Source of the DNA: Verrucomicrobiaceae bacterium
Lineage (GTDB): Bacteria > Verrucomicrobiota > Verrucomicrobiia > Verrucomicrobiales > DEV007
Reading direction: 5' to 3'
Length of the DNA stretch: 53,918 nucleotides
NCBI GenBank assembly: GCA_024229495.1
Contig: JAAESJ010000027.1
Coordinates: 1 to 53,918 of the forward strand
In this document: positions 34,301 through 43,182 of the stretch, piece by piece
Position numbering within the stretch: the first letter of the stretch is position 1
Layout of the letters: each line of letters begins with the position of its first letter
Translations under genes and position numbers: made by a program
The notes under the pieces: generated by a model
What the model was told of the DNA's origin: nothing
What the model saw: the letters and a program-made list of their open reading frames with translations, nothing else
Databases searched by the model: none

Positions 34301-36945
34301 TCTGTTTTCTTTGTTTGCTCCTCTTTTTTTCTTTTTGGCTGTAACAGGTGCGCAACCAGTTTCAGTCGCTGGCTTTCTCCTCCACTTAAGGTATTTAAGG
34401 GCTGGCCCAGCTTCAAATACCCAAGGCCAACCTCTACCAGCGGCTCCATAGCCTTAGCAACTTTAAGAGATTTTTTGTCTTTCCTTGCTTTAAAGAAAGC
34501 AAGGGCCGCATCCACCGTTAATTCGAGAATGTCATGAATGGATTTGTTATCCAGAAGAATCTCCAAAGTCGGCTTGCTGTAGCGCTTCCCTTCACATTCC
34601 GGGCAACGGACATACACATCGGAGAGAAACTGCATCTCCACCTTTTCAAAGCCGTTTCCTGAACACCGCCCACAACGCCCAGAACCTGAATTAAAGCTGA
34701 AATAACCGGGTTTATGGCCACTCGCCCTGGCATCCGGTGTCTCGGCAAACAATGCGCGTACGTGCGCGAAAGCCCCGACATAAACGACCGGGGTTGAACG
34801 CGGCGTGCGCGAAAGGGGGGACTGATCAACCATTACTATCTCGCCAATTTTTTCCGTGCCTCTGATCGCCTTTACCTGCCCGGGTGCTTCGTCTGTGAGC
34901 TCTCCTCTTGCACTAAGCAGATTCCGGTAAACAACATCATAAAGTAATGTTGACTTACCCGATCCTGATACGCCGGAGACACAGACGAAACAGAATAGCG
35001 GGATGTCGATGTTGATTTTTTTGAGGTTATTATGGTTGGCGCCAAGGATCCTCAGAATCTGCCTACCCTGCGGTTTTCGCCGCTTAATCGGAACCTTTAT
35101 TTCAAGTTCTCCAGTCAGGTATTGGGACGTCAATGAGCCCTTGACCGGGGTTGACATCGGCGGCCCCTCGTAAACCAATTCTCCTCCATTTTCTCCCCTT
35201 CCCGGGCCTACATCCACAAGATGATCGGCTGCTCGAATCACACTTTCCTCATGTTCAACGACGAGCACCGTATTTCCGGCATCCCGTAAGTTCTCCATGA
35301 TCTCGATCAACCGTCCTGTATCACGCGGGTGTAAACCAATACTTGGCTCATCAAGAACAAAAAGCGTGTTTACCAGTGACGCGCCAAGGCAAGTCGTCAT
35401 GTGAACCCTTTGTAATTCCCCGCCGGAAAGTGATCGAGCAGGGCGATCAAGCTTCAGGTAAGAAAGGCCAACGCGGATTAAATAGGAAAGCCGGCTTTGT
35501 ATCTCTCGCATTACTAGGCTGGTAGTTGGATCGAGTGGCGAATTTTCCGCACCAATATGCACCATCTCATCCATGAGGCGTGCCACCGGCATGTCCCATA
35601 AATCCGGAAGGGTCCTGCCATTGATACGATAGTTCAATGCCTCAGCTTGAAGACGGGTTCCTCGGCAGGACCTGCAGGTGGAGTAACACCTGTAGCGACT
35701 GAGGAAAACGCGGACATGCATCTTATAAGATTTGGTTTCCAGCCAATCAAAGAATCCCTGAACGCCATACCACCGCCCATGTTGCCAGTTATCCTCAGCA
35801 GTGCCTTTCTCTCCGTAAAGAATCCACCTTTGGTCAACCTTTGATAAATCTTCAAAGGGCGCCAAGCAATTCAATCCACGTATGCCGGCGCACCTCAGCA
35901 AATCCTCCTGGCATTCTCGACCGCGCTCCCCCTGAAAGGCTCGTACGACACCTTCCTCAATTGACAACGCGTGGTCAGGCACTGCCCGGGCAAGGTCAAT
36001 TCCAAGTGTTCTCCCAAACCCACGACATGAAGGGCAGGCACCAAGGGGATTATTAAAAGAAAAAAGGCCTGGTGATGGACCGCGAATATCAATATCGCAG
36101 ATTGCACAATGCCATCCGCGTGAAAAAACGTATTCCCTGCCACTCTTCGTTTCGAGAATAGTCACTTTCCCCTTACCTAGAGAAAATGAAATCTCCGCAG
36201 CTTCAGCAAGGCGGGTGCGTGTCTTAGCATTTCGAGTAATTTTTATCCGATCCTGAACCACAAGGATTTTCCCGGATAATGCCCCGCACAGCAATTTCTC
36301 CGGCTCGTCTGTGCGGTAAATATCCCCGGAAATAAATACCCGCAGGTAACCTTGCGAGTAGAGGAACGCAAAAAAGTCTTCCGGTGCGGTTCCCGAAGGA
36401 ACAGGAACATGAAATCCAACCAGTATCGATTCGCCATTTAGTTTATCAATGGCATGGCTCACAACATCCTCGGCAGTGTTCGGCCTGATCTCACCGGAAC
36501 AATCCGGGCATCTCGCAGTGGCAAGCCGTGGAAAAGCCAACTTCAGGTAATCATTTATTTCGGTAAGCGTGCCGACTGTTGATCGCGTTGTGCGAACAGT
36601 ATTGCCCTGTTCAATGGCAATGGCTGGAGGGATTCCCGAGACCTCATCCACCCGAGGCTTGTCCATACGGTCAAAAAACTGTCGGGTGTAAGGGGAAAAA
36701 GTTTCAATGTAGCGCCGCTGCCCCTCAGCGTAGACCGTTTGAAATGCCAATGAGGACTTGCCACTACCGCTGGGGCCTGTGACCACGATAAGCTTGCCAG
36801 TCGGCAAGCAAAGGTCAAAGCCCTTTAGGTTGTTCTGCCGGACTCCTCGCAGGATAATGTCCCGGCAATGATTGGGCCGCGCTTTCTTCTTGTTGCCCTT
36901 TGCGGTAGCCCGTTTTTTCCTAGTGGCAATTTTGCGTCTCGGCAT
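31321..36945 (-). CDS. uvrA: Double-length UvrA: two complete UvrA units fused in tandem
   Basis: UvrA recognises bulky DNA lesions and loads UvrB in nucleotide excision repair. A normal UvrA has about 940 residues and two ABC ATPase sites; this protein has 1874 residues and four. Walker A motifs occur near residues 52 (GPSGSGKSS), 655 (GVSGSGKST), 1028 (GLSGSGKST) and 1555 (GVSGSGKSS). Signature motifs are LSGGELQRV, LSGGESQRLKL, LSGGESQRIRL and LSGGEAQRIKL. Each half keeps its own zinc modules (CPSC/CAIC and CGRC/CPEC in the first; CPQC/CTTC and CEAC/CDDC in the second). The N-terminus is Lys/Arg-rich. Chlamydial UvrA has the same doubled form, which supports PVC affinity. The halves differ clearly in sequence, so this is an old duplication and not an assembly error. 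Whether a single-unit UvrA exists elsewhere is unknown. Confidence 0.95.
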   Translation of the reverse strand: MPRRKIATRKKRATAKGNKKKARPNHCRDIILRGVRQNNLKGFDLCLPTGKLIVVTGPSGSGKSSLAFQTVYAEGQRRYIETFSPYTRQFFDRMDKPRVDEVSGIPPAIAIEQGNTVRTTRSTVGTLTEINDYLKLAFPRLATARCPDCSGEIRPNTAEDVVSHAIDKLNGESILVGFHVPVPSGTAPEDFFAFLYSQGYLRVFISGDIYRTDEPEKLLCGALSGKILVVQDRIKITRNAKTRTRLAEAAEISFSLGKGKVTILETKSGREYVFSRGWHCAICDIDIRGPSPGLFSFNNPLGACPSCRGFGRTLGIDLARAVPDHALSIEEGVVRAFQGERGRECQEDLLRCAGIRGLNCLAPFEDLSKVDQRWILYGEKGTAEDNWQHGRWYGVQGFFDWLETKSYKMHVRVFLSRYRCYSTCRSCRGTRLQAEALNYRINGRTLPDLWDMPVARLMDEMVHIGAENSPLDPTTSLVMREIQSRLSYLIRVGLSYLKLDRPARSLSGGELQRVHMTTCLGASLVNTLFVLDEPSIGLHPRDTGRLIEIMENLRDAGNTVLVVEHEESVIRAADHLVDVGPGRGENGGELVYEGPPMSTPVKGSLTSQYLTGELEIKVPIKRRKPQGRQILRILGANHNNLKKINIDIPLFCFVCVSGVSGSGKSTLLYDVVYRNLLSARGELTDEAPGQVKAIRGTEKIGEIVMVDQSPLSRTPRSTPVVYVGAFAHVRALFAETPDARASGHKPGYFSFNSGSGRCGRCSGNGFEKVEMQFLSDVYVRCPECEGKRYSKPTLEILLDNKSIHDILELTVDAALAFFKARKDKKSLKVAKAMEPLVEVGLGYLKLGQPLNTLSGGESQRLKLVAHLLQPKRKKEEQTKKTDLLLFDEPTTGLHFDDIGMLIKVFQRLVDAGKSVIVIEHNTDVIKCADHVIDLGPEGGELGGKIVAKGTPEELALVESSHTGAWLKNSLDRTTSFHFRQEPDLCKDYQFSEPRPISAPGSAINVCGGRENNLKGINVSIPRDTMTVITGLSGSGKSTLAFDIVFAEGQRRFLDSMSAYARQFVQQLEKPDVDSVSGLPPTVAIEQRVSRGGGKSTVATVTEVYHFLRLLFAKTGTQYCPSCGIAVEKQSVTGIVGGIRDLLKKGPVHLMAPMVRARKGFHTDVAAWAERQGIATLFVDGQFKSSSNFTKLERFREHTIDAVISDFTHASKVADITDAVKVALEYGRGTARLLDGDKKIKVLSSEMSCPQCAMAFDELDPRLFSYNSPHGWCTTCRGYGHVVQRGCDYQKHDSISAAEIDEEVRITRAGDEEKIPCLSCDGSRLNPIARSVWIEESTICSIGLLSASEARMVVSGFTFKGARATIARDIIKEISQRLAFLEKVGLGYLALDRSAITLSGGESQRIRLAAQLGSNLRGVLYVLDEPTIGLHSRDRKTLLDTLIALRDQGNSLVVVEHDEATIRRADHLIDLGPGAGQSGGEVVYTGKAHKTALRKFSGNSPTLRALSNPLVHPLRGMRRKLPAKKAANGWLRVKGASANNLKQLNVNVPLGRLTVFTGVSGSGKSSLMRGVIKPAVEWQLKRKGSGISGAKKQWKSVSGAQLIAAVYEVDQAPIGKTSRSTPATYVKIFDEVRKLFASVPEARVRGFDASRFSFNTSNGRCEACRGNGRIKLEMNFLPTSWIDCDDCHGARYNPATLEIEYNGKNIAEVMAMGIEEARDFFVAHPKIHPTLELLCDSGLGYLSLGQPSPTLSGGEAQRIKLIAEIRKGQTRARNARLKGITKGVANLYLIEEPTIGLHQADVKNLIDILHALVDEGHTVVVIEHGNDIIAEADYVIDIGPEAGEQGGEVVASGTPEQVAACKVSQTAPFLSSVLG

Positions 36946-37051
36946 GTTTTCCTAGCTAGTACGAAAATGACTCGCTTTCCAAGACAAATGGATCATGACA
37001 GCAACGCTGTTTGCGTTTCGCCCCCGGTGCGGATAAGTCTTAGGTGGTAAT

Positions 37052-37822
37052 ATGAGCAAGGAAAACGGGAATTGGGATTCGGCCTTTGTCTGCCTGGATA
37101 ATTTGAGTAAGTCCATAGGAACACAGGACATCCTTAGCGGGGTCAGCCTTGAAATACGCAAGGGCGAAACAATGGTATTGATTGGCTCGAGCGGAGGGGG
37201 GAAAAGTGTCACCCTTAAGCACATCACCGGTCTCATGAAGCCTGATAATGGCCGTGTGTTGATCAAGGGCCAGGATATCGCTTCGCTCACTGCCCGACAA
37301 TTGGCAGCAGTCAGGCAACGCATCGGTCTTTTGTTCCAAAACGGCGCACTTTTTGACTCAATGACTGTTGGACAAAATGTGGCATTTCCTCTTCGTGAGC
37401 GCACTCAGGGAGCTCCTGAGAAATTGATAGAAAAAGTCATTGAGGCGCTGAAGCTTGTGAACCTTGAAGGGCATATCAACAAGATGCCCGTCGACTTGAG
37501 CGGTGGCATGCGCAAGCGCGTTGCCCTGGCACGCGCAATGATTACCCACCCTGAATTAATGCTTTACGATGAACCGACAGCAGGGCTCGACCCCGTTGCA
37601 TCCGGGGCAATCGACAAATTGATTTTACAGATGCAGGAGAATTATGGAGTGACCTCAGTCGTTGTAACCCATGACATGAAAAGTGCAGAAAAGATTGCTG
37701 ACCGCATCGCATTTCTACACAAGGGGAGAGTCTATTTCTGTGGAACACCCGAAGAACTGAGAGATTGCGGGGATTCCGTGGTGACAAATTTCATTTCCGG
37801 TCATTCTGGCCTACCGTCCTAG
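37052..37822 (+). CDS. mlaF: Phospholipid/lipid ABC transporter ATPase, MlaF-like
   Basis: MlaF powers the MCE-type transporter that moves phospholipids between the inner and outer membranes. The 256-residue protein has Walker A GSSGGGKSVTLKHI, a Q-loop in LLFQNGALFDSMTV, signature LSGGMRKRVALARA, and Walker B LMLYDEPTAGLDP with an H-loop in VVTHDMKSAEKIA. FQNGALFDSMTV is typical of the Mla/Mkl family. AGGTGG, about five bases before the ATG, supports the start. The MCE gene follows 79 bases downstream. No MlaE permease gene lies in this cluster, although it normally sits beside mlaF. Confidence 0.92.
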   Translation: MSKENGNWDSAFVCLDNLSKSIGTQDILSGVSLEIRKGETMVLIGSSGGGKSVTLKHITGLMKPDNGRVLIKGQDIASLTARQLAAVRQRIGLLFQNGALFDSMTVGQNVAFPLRERTQGAPEKLIEKVIEALKLVNLEGHINKMPVDLSGGMRKRVALARAMITHPELMLYDEPTAGLDPVASGAIDKLILQMQENYGVTSVVVTHDMKSAEKIADRIAFLHKGRVYFCGTPEELRDCGDSVVTNFISGHSGLPS

Positions 37823-37901
37823 AAAAAAGCTTCAATTTGGGTTATTCTTCCCAATTGTCGGCGAGGCGCTAGTCTCCACCGTTAAGTCTTGAACCACAGC
37901 C

Positions 37902-38900
37902 ATGAAGGAAAAACGAACAGAACTTCTGGTGGGATTTTTCCTGCTTATCAGTCTTGTCGTGCTTGGAGGCCTTATTGTCCAGTTTGGAGACTTCAATGAA
38001 AAATTCAAAAAGACCTACCCGCTGACCGTGGTGTTTAATGATGGTGGCGGACTGGTCAAAGACACTGAAATTCGCCTTGGCGGCGTAAAGATCGGCAGGG
38101 TTGCCAGCCAGCCTCGGGTAAATACCGAGGATTACGCAAGTGCAATTGTGGAGCTCGACATCTTTGAAGGTTTTGAAATTCCGGAAAATGCCACTTTCAT
38201 GATCGGCAGCAGCGGACTGCTCGGAGATTCCCTGATTGAGATCACGGTTCCAGAAGAGCGCACCGGAAATTCCATCAAGCCGGGTAGTAAGTTAATCGGG
38301 AAGCGTAACACTGACCTTAGCGCCCTTGCTTCATCCGCGGAAAATCTTTCTACCAAGGGCCAATTGGTTCTCGAAGACGTGCGAGGCGCACTGGTGGATC
38401 TTGGAAGTGCTGTCGGGAAACTGGACCAGAAGATTTTACACGAGGAAAACCTTCAGAACTTTAATGTGGCAGTGCGCGAGGTGACCGAGGCGGTTGAAGC
38501 GATCAATAATCGTGTGCTGGCCAAAGATAACACTGATAATATCCGCGATCTTTTGGCGAGCCTTAAAAGTGCCAGCACCAACCTGAACGCTGCATCCGAA
38601 AAAGTGCAACCCCTGCTGGAACGGGGAGGCAAGGCCATTGAGTCCCTAGAAGCGGGTATCGAGAAGCTATCCTACGCGGCTGAGGGAGTAAGCAAGGTAA
38701 CTGATAAAATCAACAATGGTGACGGTTTGCTGCCGGCCTTACTGGAGGATCCGGAGATCAAGAAGGAGCTGCAGGCGTTTCTTGTCAATTTACGCCGCAG
38801 TGGCATCATTCGATATCGCGACAGCAGCAATGTTGACGACCCTGTTGAGAACAAGCCCACGGCTCGGCGAAAGGGATTTTTCGGCGGCAGATTAAACTAG
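37902..38900 (+). CDS. mlaD: MCE-family substrate-binding protein, MlaD-like
   Basis: MlaD-type proteins are anchored in the inner membrane, form hexameric rings and carry lipids across the periplasm. The 332-residue protein has a single N-terminal membrane helix (LLVGFFLLISLVVLGGLIV, about residues 6-24). The MCE domain lies at about 40-120 (GGGLVKDTEIRLGGVKIGRV, GSSGLLGDSLIEI). A long helical region (about 150-290, rich in Leu/Ala/Asn heptads) could form the coiled-coil barrel seen in longer MCE proteins. The C-terminus is basic. It is clearly in one operon with mlaF. Confidence 0.9.
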   Translation: MKEKRTELLVGFFLLISLVVLGGLIVQFGDFNEKFKKTYPLTVVFNDGGGLVKDTEIRLGGVKIGRVASQPRVNTEDYASAIVELDIFEGFEIPENATFMIGSSGLLGDSLIEITVPEERTGNSIKPGSKLIGKRNTDLSALASSAENLSTKGQLVLEDVRGALVDLGSAVGKLDQKILHEENLQNFNVAVREVTEAVEAINNRVLAKDNTDNIRDLLASLKSASTNLNAASEKVQPLLERGGKAIESLEAGIEKLSYAAEGVSKVTDKINNGDGLLPALLEDPEIKKELQAFLVNLRRSGIIRYRDSSNVDDPVENKPTARRKGFFGGRLN

Positions 38901-38979
38901 CGGCCAACTGAGGTAAAAATACCCTGCGACTCGGCGCATTTGAATGCCTGCCGCCTTCGTGATAAAAACCAAGCTTCTC

Positions 38980-40047
38980 ATGAGCAACAGTCTTTCAATC
39001 AATATCATCCGCGGGATGGTCCTTGCGATCTGTATCGCCATTGGGATGATCATCGCTAAAAGTTTCGAGGCTGGCGCTCACCTCGGGGCAACAGCTGGTG
39101 CCTGTTATGGGATTCTTTTAATCACCCTTGATCATGTGCTGCGCTATTTTACGTTCCGCGGTTTTTCGCACGGCACAATCGGTCTAATGGTCGGGCTATT
39201 TTGTGCCTGGCTGATTTTACGTGTCAACTTCTTCGATAACGTCTGGTTCCGCGGAATAGAAAACCATGAAACTATTGAAAATGTAATCAAACTCACGGTC
39301 TATACCGGCCTCGGTTTCCTCGGCACAATGCTTGCGCTTCGATCAAATCGTGAAGAATTCTCTTTCATTATTCCCTACGTTCGTTTCCGGCAGGATGCTT
39401 TAATTGAACAGCCGCTTCTTGTTGACACCAACGTTATTATTGATGGTCGATTGCCAAAGGTCTGTGAAACGGGTTTCCTTAGTGGCACCATTATTATCCC
39501 ACGTTTTGTTCTCGATGAGCTTCATGTCCTTGCAGATACTCCTGACGTTATAAAATCAGAGAGGGGTAAGCGCGGGCTTGAGGCCATTGAGCAACTCAAA
39601 CAAACCCCGCGTCTGCAGGTCAGCATCCACGAATCCCGCATGGAATCTGAAGACATGGTTGACACCAAGCTTATCCAACTGGCTCGACAGCTTTATGCAA
39701 AAATCGCCACGAATGACGCCAATCTCGGCAAAGTGGCGCAGCTACAGGGGGTCAAGATCCTTAATTTTAACGATCTGGCACGCGCTCTACGACCAACAGT
39801 AAAGCCTGGAGATCATCTTGAACTAACCCTAATGAAGGAGGGTCGCGATGAAAACCAAGCTGTCGGCTACCTGCCTGACGGCACAATGATTGTCGTTAAT
39901 GAAGCTGCGCGGATGCTGGGAAAAACTGTAGCTGTGGTCGTCTCTGGCACTTTGCCTACAAGCGCTGGCCGCTTGATCTTTGCTGATCTACAAGAGAATT
40001 CCCGATTGGCCGAAGATGGGGAAAATCAAAAAGGAGGCCAAATTTAG
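38980..40047 (+). CDS. Membrane PIN-TRAM domain protein, YacL-like
   Basis: The 355-residue protein begins with four predicted membrane helices (about residues 5-110: IRGMVLAICIAIGMIIA, GATAGACYGILLITLDHVL, IGLMVGLFCAWLIL, LTVYTGLGFLGTMLAL). A cytoplasmic PIN nuclease domain (about 140-265) has the acidic residues in LVDTNVIIDGR, LDELHVLAD, DTKLIQLA and TNDANLGKVA. A TRAM RNA-binding domain ends the protein (GDHLELTLMKEG to VVVSGTLP). The order membrane-PIN-TRAM is that of Bacillus YacL, a putative membrane-bound ribonuclease. I prefer the ATG at 38980; an ATG at 38944 would add twelve residues. Confidence 0.85.
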   Translation: MSNSLSINIIRGMVLAICIAIGMIIAKSFEAGAHLGATAGACYGILLITLDHVLRYFTFRGFSHGTIGLMVGLFCAWLILRVNFFDNVWFRGIENHETIENVIKLTVYTGLGFLGTMLALRSNREEFSFIIPYVRFRQDALIEQPLLVDTNVIIDGRLPKVCETGFLSGTIIIPRFVLDELHVLADTPDVIKSERGKRGLEAIEQLKQTPRLQVSIHESRMESEDMVDTKLIQLARQLYAKIATNDANLGKVAQLQGVKILNFNDLARALRPTVKPGDHLELTLMKEGRDENQAVGYLPDGTMIVVNEAARMLGKTVAVVVSGTLPTSAGRLIFADLQENSRLAEDGENQKGGQI

Positions 40048-40149
40048 GCCCAAAGGGTGTGATCGGCTGATTTCTTGTCGTCAGGTCCCCCAGCAATGTT
40101 ATAGTGCCACCCCTGTAATCTTCTCAGCCAACTGCCGCCGGTATTTTTC

Positions 40150-40965
40150 ATGTTCGAACTGCTCCTTGTCATAGGCATACTCTTCTTTGCCTTTGCCTGT
40201 CGCTCATTCAATCTGCCGATGATTCGGAAGGGCGGCGTTATTGCTATCGGTAGTGCAACATTCCTCGCCGGTTACTTTCTGGGAGATAGCAATATAATCT
40301 GGGGATGCGTAGCAATCAGTTGCTGGTTTATTCTCCCCTGGCTGGATTTACTGACGCGTATCCGATCACTGCGTTTACCTCTCGATAAAAAGATGCGCCA
40401 CCGTTATCCACCACCCGACACATCCACCATGCTCCGGGAATTCACCAATGCTGTCGAGGAAGCCGGATTTGAATACGCTCAAGACTCGGGATGGGAATGG
40501 GACGGCGTTGAACAATTCACCCGGTTTTTTTATGATGCTAAATCCAAGGCACAGGCCACCATCAACTTCAACCTCCAAAGCCATGTTGCTTTTGCCTACA
40601 TGAGTGTTTCCTCCCGCACATCTGATGGAAAAACATGGACCACCTGGAATTATCCCTTCAGTTACCCGATGAAAATTACCCCGGATATTGAGATTAAGCG
40701 GGCCCCTGCAACACATTCTTTTTCGGAGATGCTCAATTCGCACCGGGCTTTCCTGACGCACCGGGGGATAGCCAACGATCATTTGCTCCAAGACCATCCG
40801 GATGATCTCAAGGAGATAGCTGAAAGGGAAATGCGAGACCAAATCGACCACAACCTTGACAGTGGCCTGATACGGCTATCGGGAAATGGAACCTTCCGCT
40901 ATTCCTGGCGAGGCTTGTTTTTTCTCTGGCTGCAGGCCCTCAAGGACATTGTGCGATTATCCTGA
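40150..40965 (+). CDS. Membrane protein of unknown function
   Basis: I do not recognise this 271-residue protein. Two or three hydrophobic helices lie at the N-terminus (LLLVIGILFFAFACRSF, GVIAIGSATFLAGYFLG, IIWGCVAISCWFILPWLDLL). A soluble domain of about 190 residues follows, with an alpha/beta appearance (MLREFTNAVEEAGFEYAQDSGWEWDG, RFFYDAKSKAQATINFNL). The last twenty residues are hydrophobic or aromatic (FRYSWRGLFFLWLQAL). The stop is three bases before the start of deoC, so the genes are probably co-transcribed. Nothing in the sequence gives an enzymatic motif. Confidence 0.7.
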   Translation: MFELLLVIGILFFAFACRSFNLPMIRKGGVIAIGSATFLAGYFLGDSNIIWGCVAISCWFILPWLDLLTRIRSLRLPLDKKMRHRYPPPDTSTMLREFTNAVEEAGFEYAQDSGWEWDGVEQFTRFFYDAKSKAQATINFNLQSHVAFAYMSVSSRTSDGKTWTTWNYPFSYPMKITPDIEIKRAPATHSFSEMLNSHRAFLTHRGIANDHLLQDHPDDLKEIAEREMRDQIDHNLDSGLIRLSGNGTFRYSWRGLFFLWLQALKDIVRLS

Positions 40966-40967
40966 AT

Positions 40968-41909
40968 GTGTTTAAGCCTGCGGAATCTATTCCAGCCGGC
41001 CCCGCATTACCCGCTCCCTTTATGAATTTTTCATCCTCCAGCATCGATCAGGTGGGCGTAAACGAACGGGCATCCAAATTCACCCGGCGCAGCATTAAAA
41101 CGGAAGCCAAGGCCGCCGGCCTGCGGCTTACGGTATCGATGATGGACCTGACAACCCTTGAAGGCGCAGACACCAAGGGAAAGGTGCAGCACCTTTGTCA
41201 TAAGTCACTTGCGCCCATGTCCGGTGAGTATCTATGCCCGCCGTGCGCTGCGGTTTGTGTGTATCCAAATCTCGTGCGCAATGCGAAAAAATTGCTTTCC
41301 GGGTCCAAGGTTCGCGTGGCTTCGGTGGCCACCTCCTTTCCCTCCGGACAAGTTCCTCTTGAAATGCGCCTAGATGAAGTTCGTTTTGCGGTTGCTGAAG
41401 GAGCTGATGAAATTGATATGGTTATTGCGCGCAATGCTTTTTTAGGGGGAGATCTCAAGCGCGTCAGTAAGGAGATTCGCGCAGTGCGCAAAGCCTGCGG
41501 CAAAGCACACCTAAAGGTAATTTTTGAGACTGGGGAAATCGGTTCCTATGACAAGATCCGGCTCGCCAGCGAGATCGCAATGCGCAGCGGTGCGCATTTC
41601 ATCAAGACGTCCACTGGCAAGATTGCTAGTGCCGCAACGCTTCCGGTCAGTCTTGTAATGCTTGAGGCAATCAGGGACTATTACTATGAAACCGGTATTA
41701 AAATCGGCATGAAGCCAGCGGGAGGCATCAGCACCTCCAAGGAAGCACTCCAGTATCTGGTAATGGTCAAGGAGACGCTTGGTGACGACTGGCTGACGCC
41801 TCATTTGTTTAGATTCGGGGCCAGCTCGCTCCTGACTGATGTCACCCTTCAGATTGCCAAGATGGAGGATGGCAACTATCAAAATGCCGATTATGTTCCA
41901 TTGGGTTAA
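40968..41909 (+). CDS. deoC: Deoxyribose-phosphate aldolase
   Basis: DeoC reversibly splits 2-deoxyribose-5-phosphate into glyceraldehyde-3-phosphate and acetaldehyde, through a Schiff base with lysine. It acts in nucleoside salvage in the cytoplasm. The TIM-barrel core is complete: LTVSMMDLTTLEG near the start, EIDMVIARNAFLGGD, LKVIFETGEIG, the Schiff-base Lys in HFIKTSTGKI, and MKPAGGIST. The protein is longer (313 residues) than the short bacterial class (about 220-260), mainly at the N-terminus. The annotated start is a GTG; an ATG at 41022 would give 295 residues and is equally plausible. Confidence 0.93.
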   Translation: MFKPAESIPAGPALPAPFMNFSSSSIDQVGVNERASKFTRRSIKTEAKAAGLRLTVSMMDLTTLEGADTKGKVQHLCHKSLAPMSGEYLCPPCAAVCVYPNLVRNAKKLLSGSKVRVASVATSFPSGQVPLEMRLDEVRFAVAEGADEIDMVIARNAFLGGDLKRVSKEIRAVRKACGKAHLKVIFETGEIGSYDKIRLASEIAMRSGAHFIKTSTGKIASAATLPVSLVMLEAIRDYYYETGIKIGMKPAGGISTSKEALQYLVMVKETLGDDWLTPHLFRFGASSLLTDVTLQIAKMEDGNYQNADYVPLG

Positions 41910-41931
41910 GGGTTCAACGTCAGGATAAGTA

Positions 41932-43149
41932 GTGTCTATCGTGAAATACTTCAGCTGCAGGGGTATTATTTGCATGGCCTTAGTGGTTGAATTGCTTCTG
42001 TTCACATGGACCCCGCTTCAAGGGCAGGTGTTAAACGGCATTGATTCATTGGTTAAATCCTCATTCAAGCCGCTTGAGGGCTTAAGGGTCGGCTTAATCA
42101 CGAACCATTCAGGACTGGCGCGTAACGGCAAAAGCACCATCGACCTTCTTCACGCCGCTCCTAATTTAAAGCTGATCAAGCTGTTTAGTCCCGAGCATGG
42201 AATTCGCGGAACGGCTGAAGGAAAAATCGGTGATGCCCTAGACCCAAAAACCGGGCTTAAAATTCACAGCCTCTATGGAGCCAGCCGCAAGCCTGTTCCT
42301 GCAACACTGCGTGACATTGATGCGTTGGTCTTCGATATCCAGGATATCGGTTGTCGCTTCTACACCTACATCTCCACGATGGGCAACTGCATGGAGGCGG
42401 CAATGGCGGCCAAGGTCAAATTTTTCGTCCTCGATAGGGTGAACCCGATTGGGGGTAAGCTCTTTGAGGGGCCTCTTCTTGATGGTAAACGCACTTTCAC
42501 CGGCTATCATGAAATCCCGATCCGCCATGGAATGACAACCGGGGAGCTGGCACGTCTTTTCCATCAGGAAAGATTCAGCCACCTTGACTTGACCGTTGTC
42601 CCTGTTGGCAACTGGCATCGCGGGCAAATCTTCAGCGACACCGGCCTCCGGTGGGTTAACCCTTCGCCCAATATTCGAAACCTCAAGGCCGCAATACTCT
42701 ACCCGGGCGTTGGGTTGCTTGAATTTACCAACCTCTCTGTCGGACGTGGCACTGACCGGCCATTTGAGCTTGTCGGAGCGCCCTATATCAACGCCAAGGA
42801 GCTAACCGCTGAACTCAATCGCGCGCGCCTTGCCGGTGTTGCCTTTATGCCCGCAGCTTTTACCCCTAACGCGAGTAAATTCAAGGGGCAGGCTTGCGGG
42901 GGAACACACATCCACCTCATTGACCCCCACTCACGCACTGTTGAGCTGGGAATTACGCTGGCACTTGCACTTCGAAAACTTTATCCCAAGCAGTGGGATG
43001 TAACCAATCTCGACAAGCTCCTTGCCCATCCAGCAAGCGCAAAGGCCATCCTGTCAGGAGGCTCTCTTCCTAAGATTCGTGCCTCCTGGCAAGATGATCT
43101 TTCGGCATTTGCCAGGCGACGATCAAGGGCTTTAATCTATGGAGATTAA
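41932..43149 (+). CDS. namZ: Exo-beta-N-acetylmuramidase, NamZ/DUF1343 family
   Basis: NamZ enzymes release N-acetylmuramic acid from the non-reducing end of peptidoglycan fragments. The 405-residue protein has a signal peptide (GIICMALVVELLLFTWTPLQG, ending near residue 31). Family segments are GLITNHSGLARNG, LFSPEHGIRG, DALVFDIQDIGCRFYTYI, DRVNPIGG and EIPIRHGMTTGELARL. The start is a GTG at 41932; a second GTG at 41941 is possible. With the amidase at 25113 it shows that this organism makes and can break down peptidoglycan. It follows deoC by 22 bases and is the last gene of the plus-strand cluster. Confidence 0.9.
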   Translation: MSIVKYFSCRGIICMALVVELLLFTWTPLQGQVLNGIDSLVKSSFKPLEGLRVGLITNHSGLARNGKSTIDLLHAAPNLKLIKLFSPEHGIRGTAEGKIGDALDPKTGLKIHSLYGASRKPVPATLRDIDALVFDIQDIGCRFYTYISTMGNCMEAAMAAKVKFFVLDRVNPIGGKLFEGPLLDGKRTFTGYHEIPIRHGMTTGELARLFHQERFSHLDLTVVPVGNWHRGQIFSDTGLRWVNPSPNIRNLKAAILYPGVGLLEFTNLSVGRGTDRPFELVGAPYINAKELTAELNRARLAGVAFMPAAFTPNASKFKGQACGGTHIHLIDPHSRTVELGITLALALRKLYPKQWDVTNLDKLLAHPASAKAILSGGSLPKIRASWQDDLSAFARRRSRALIYGD

Positions 43150-43182
43150 GAATCGCCCGGTTCATTTTTATCCTTTGTCTCT

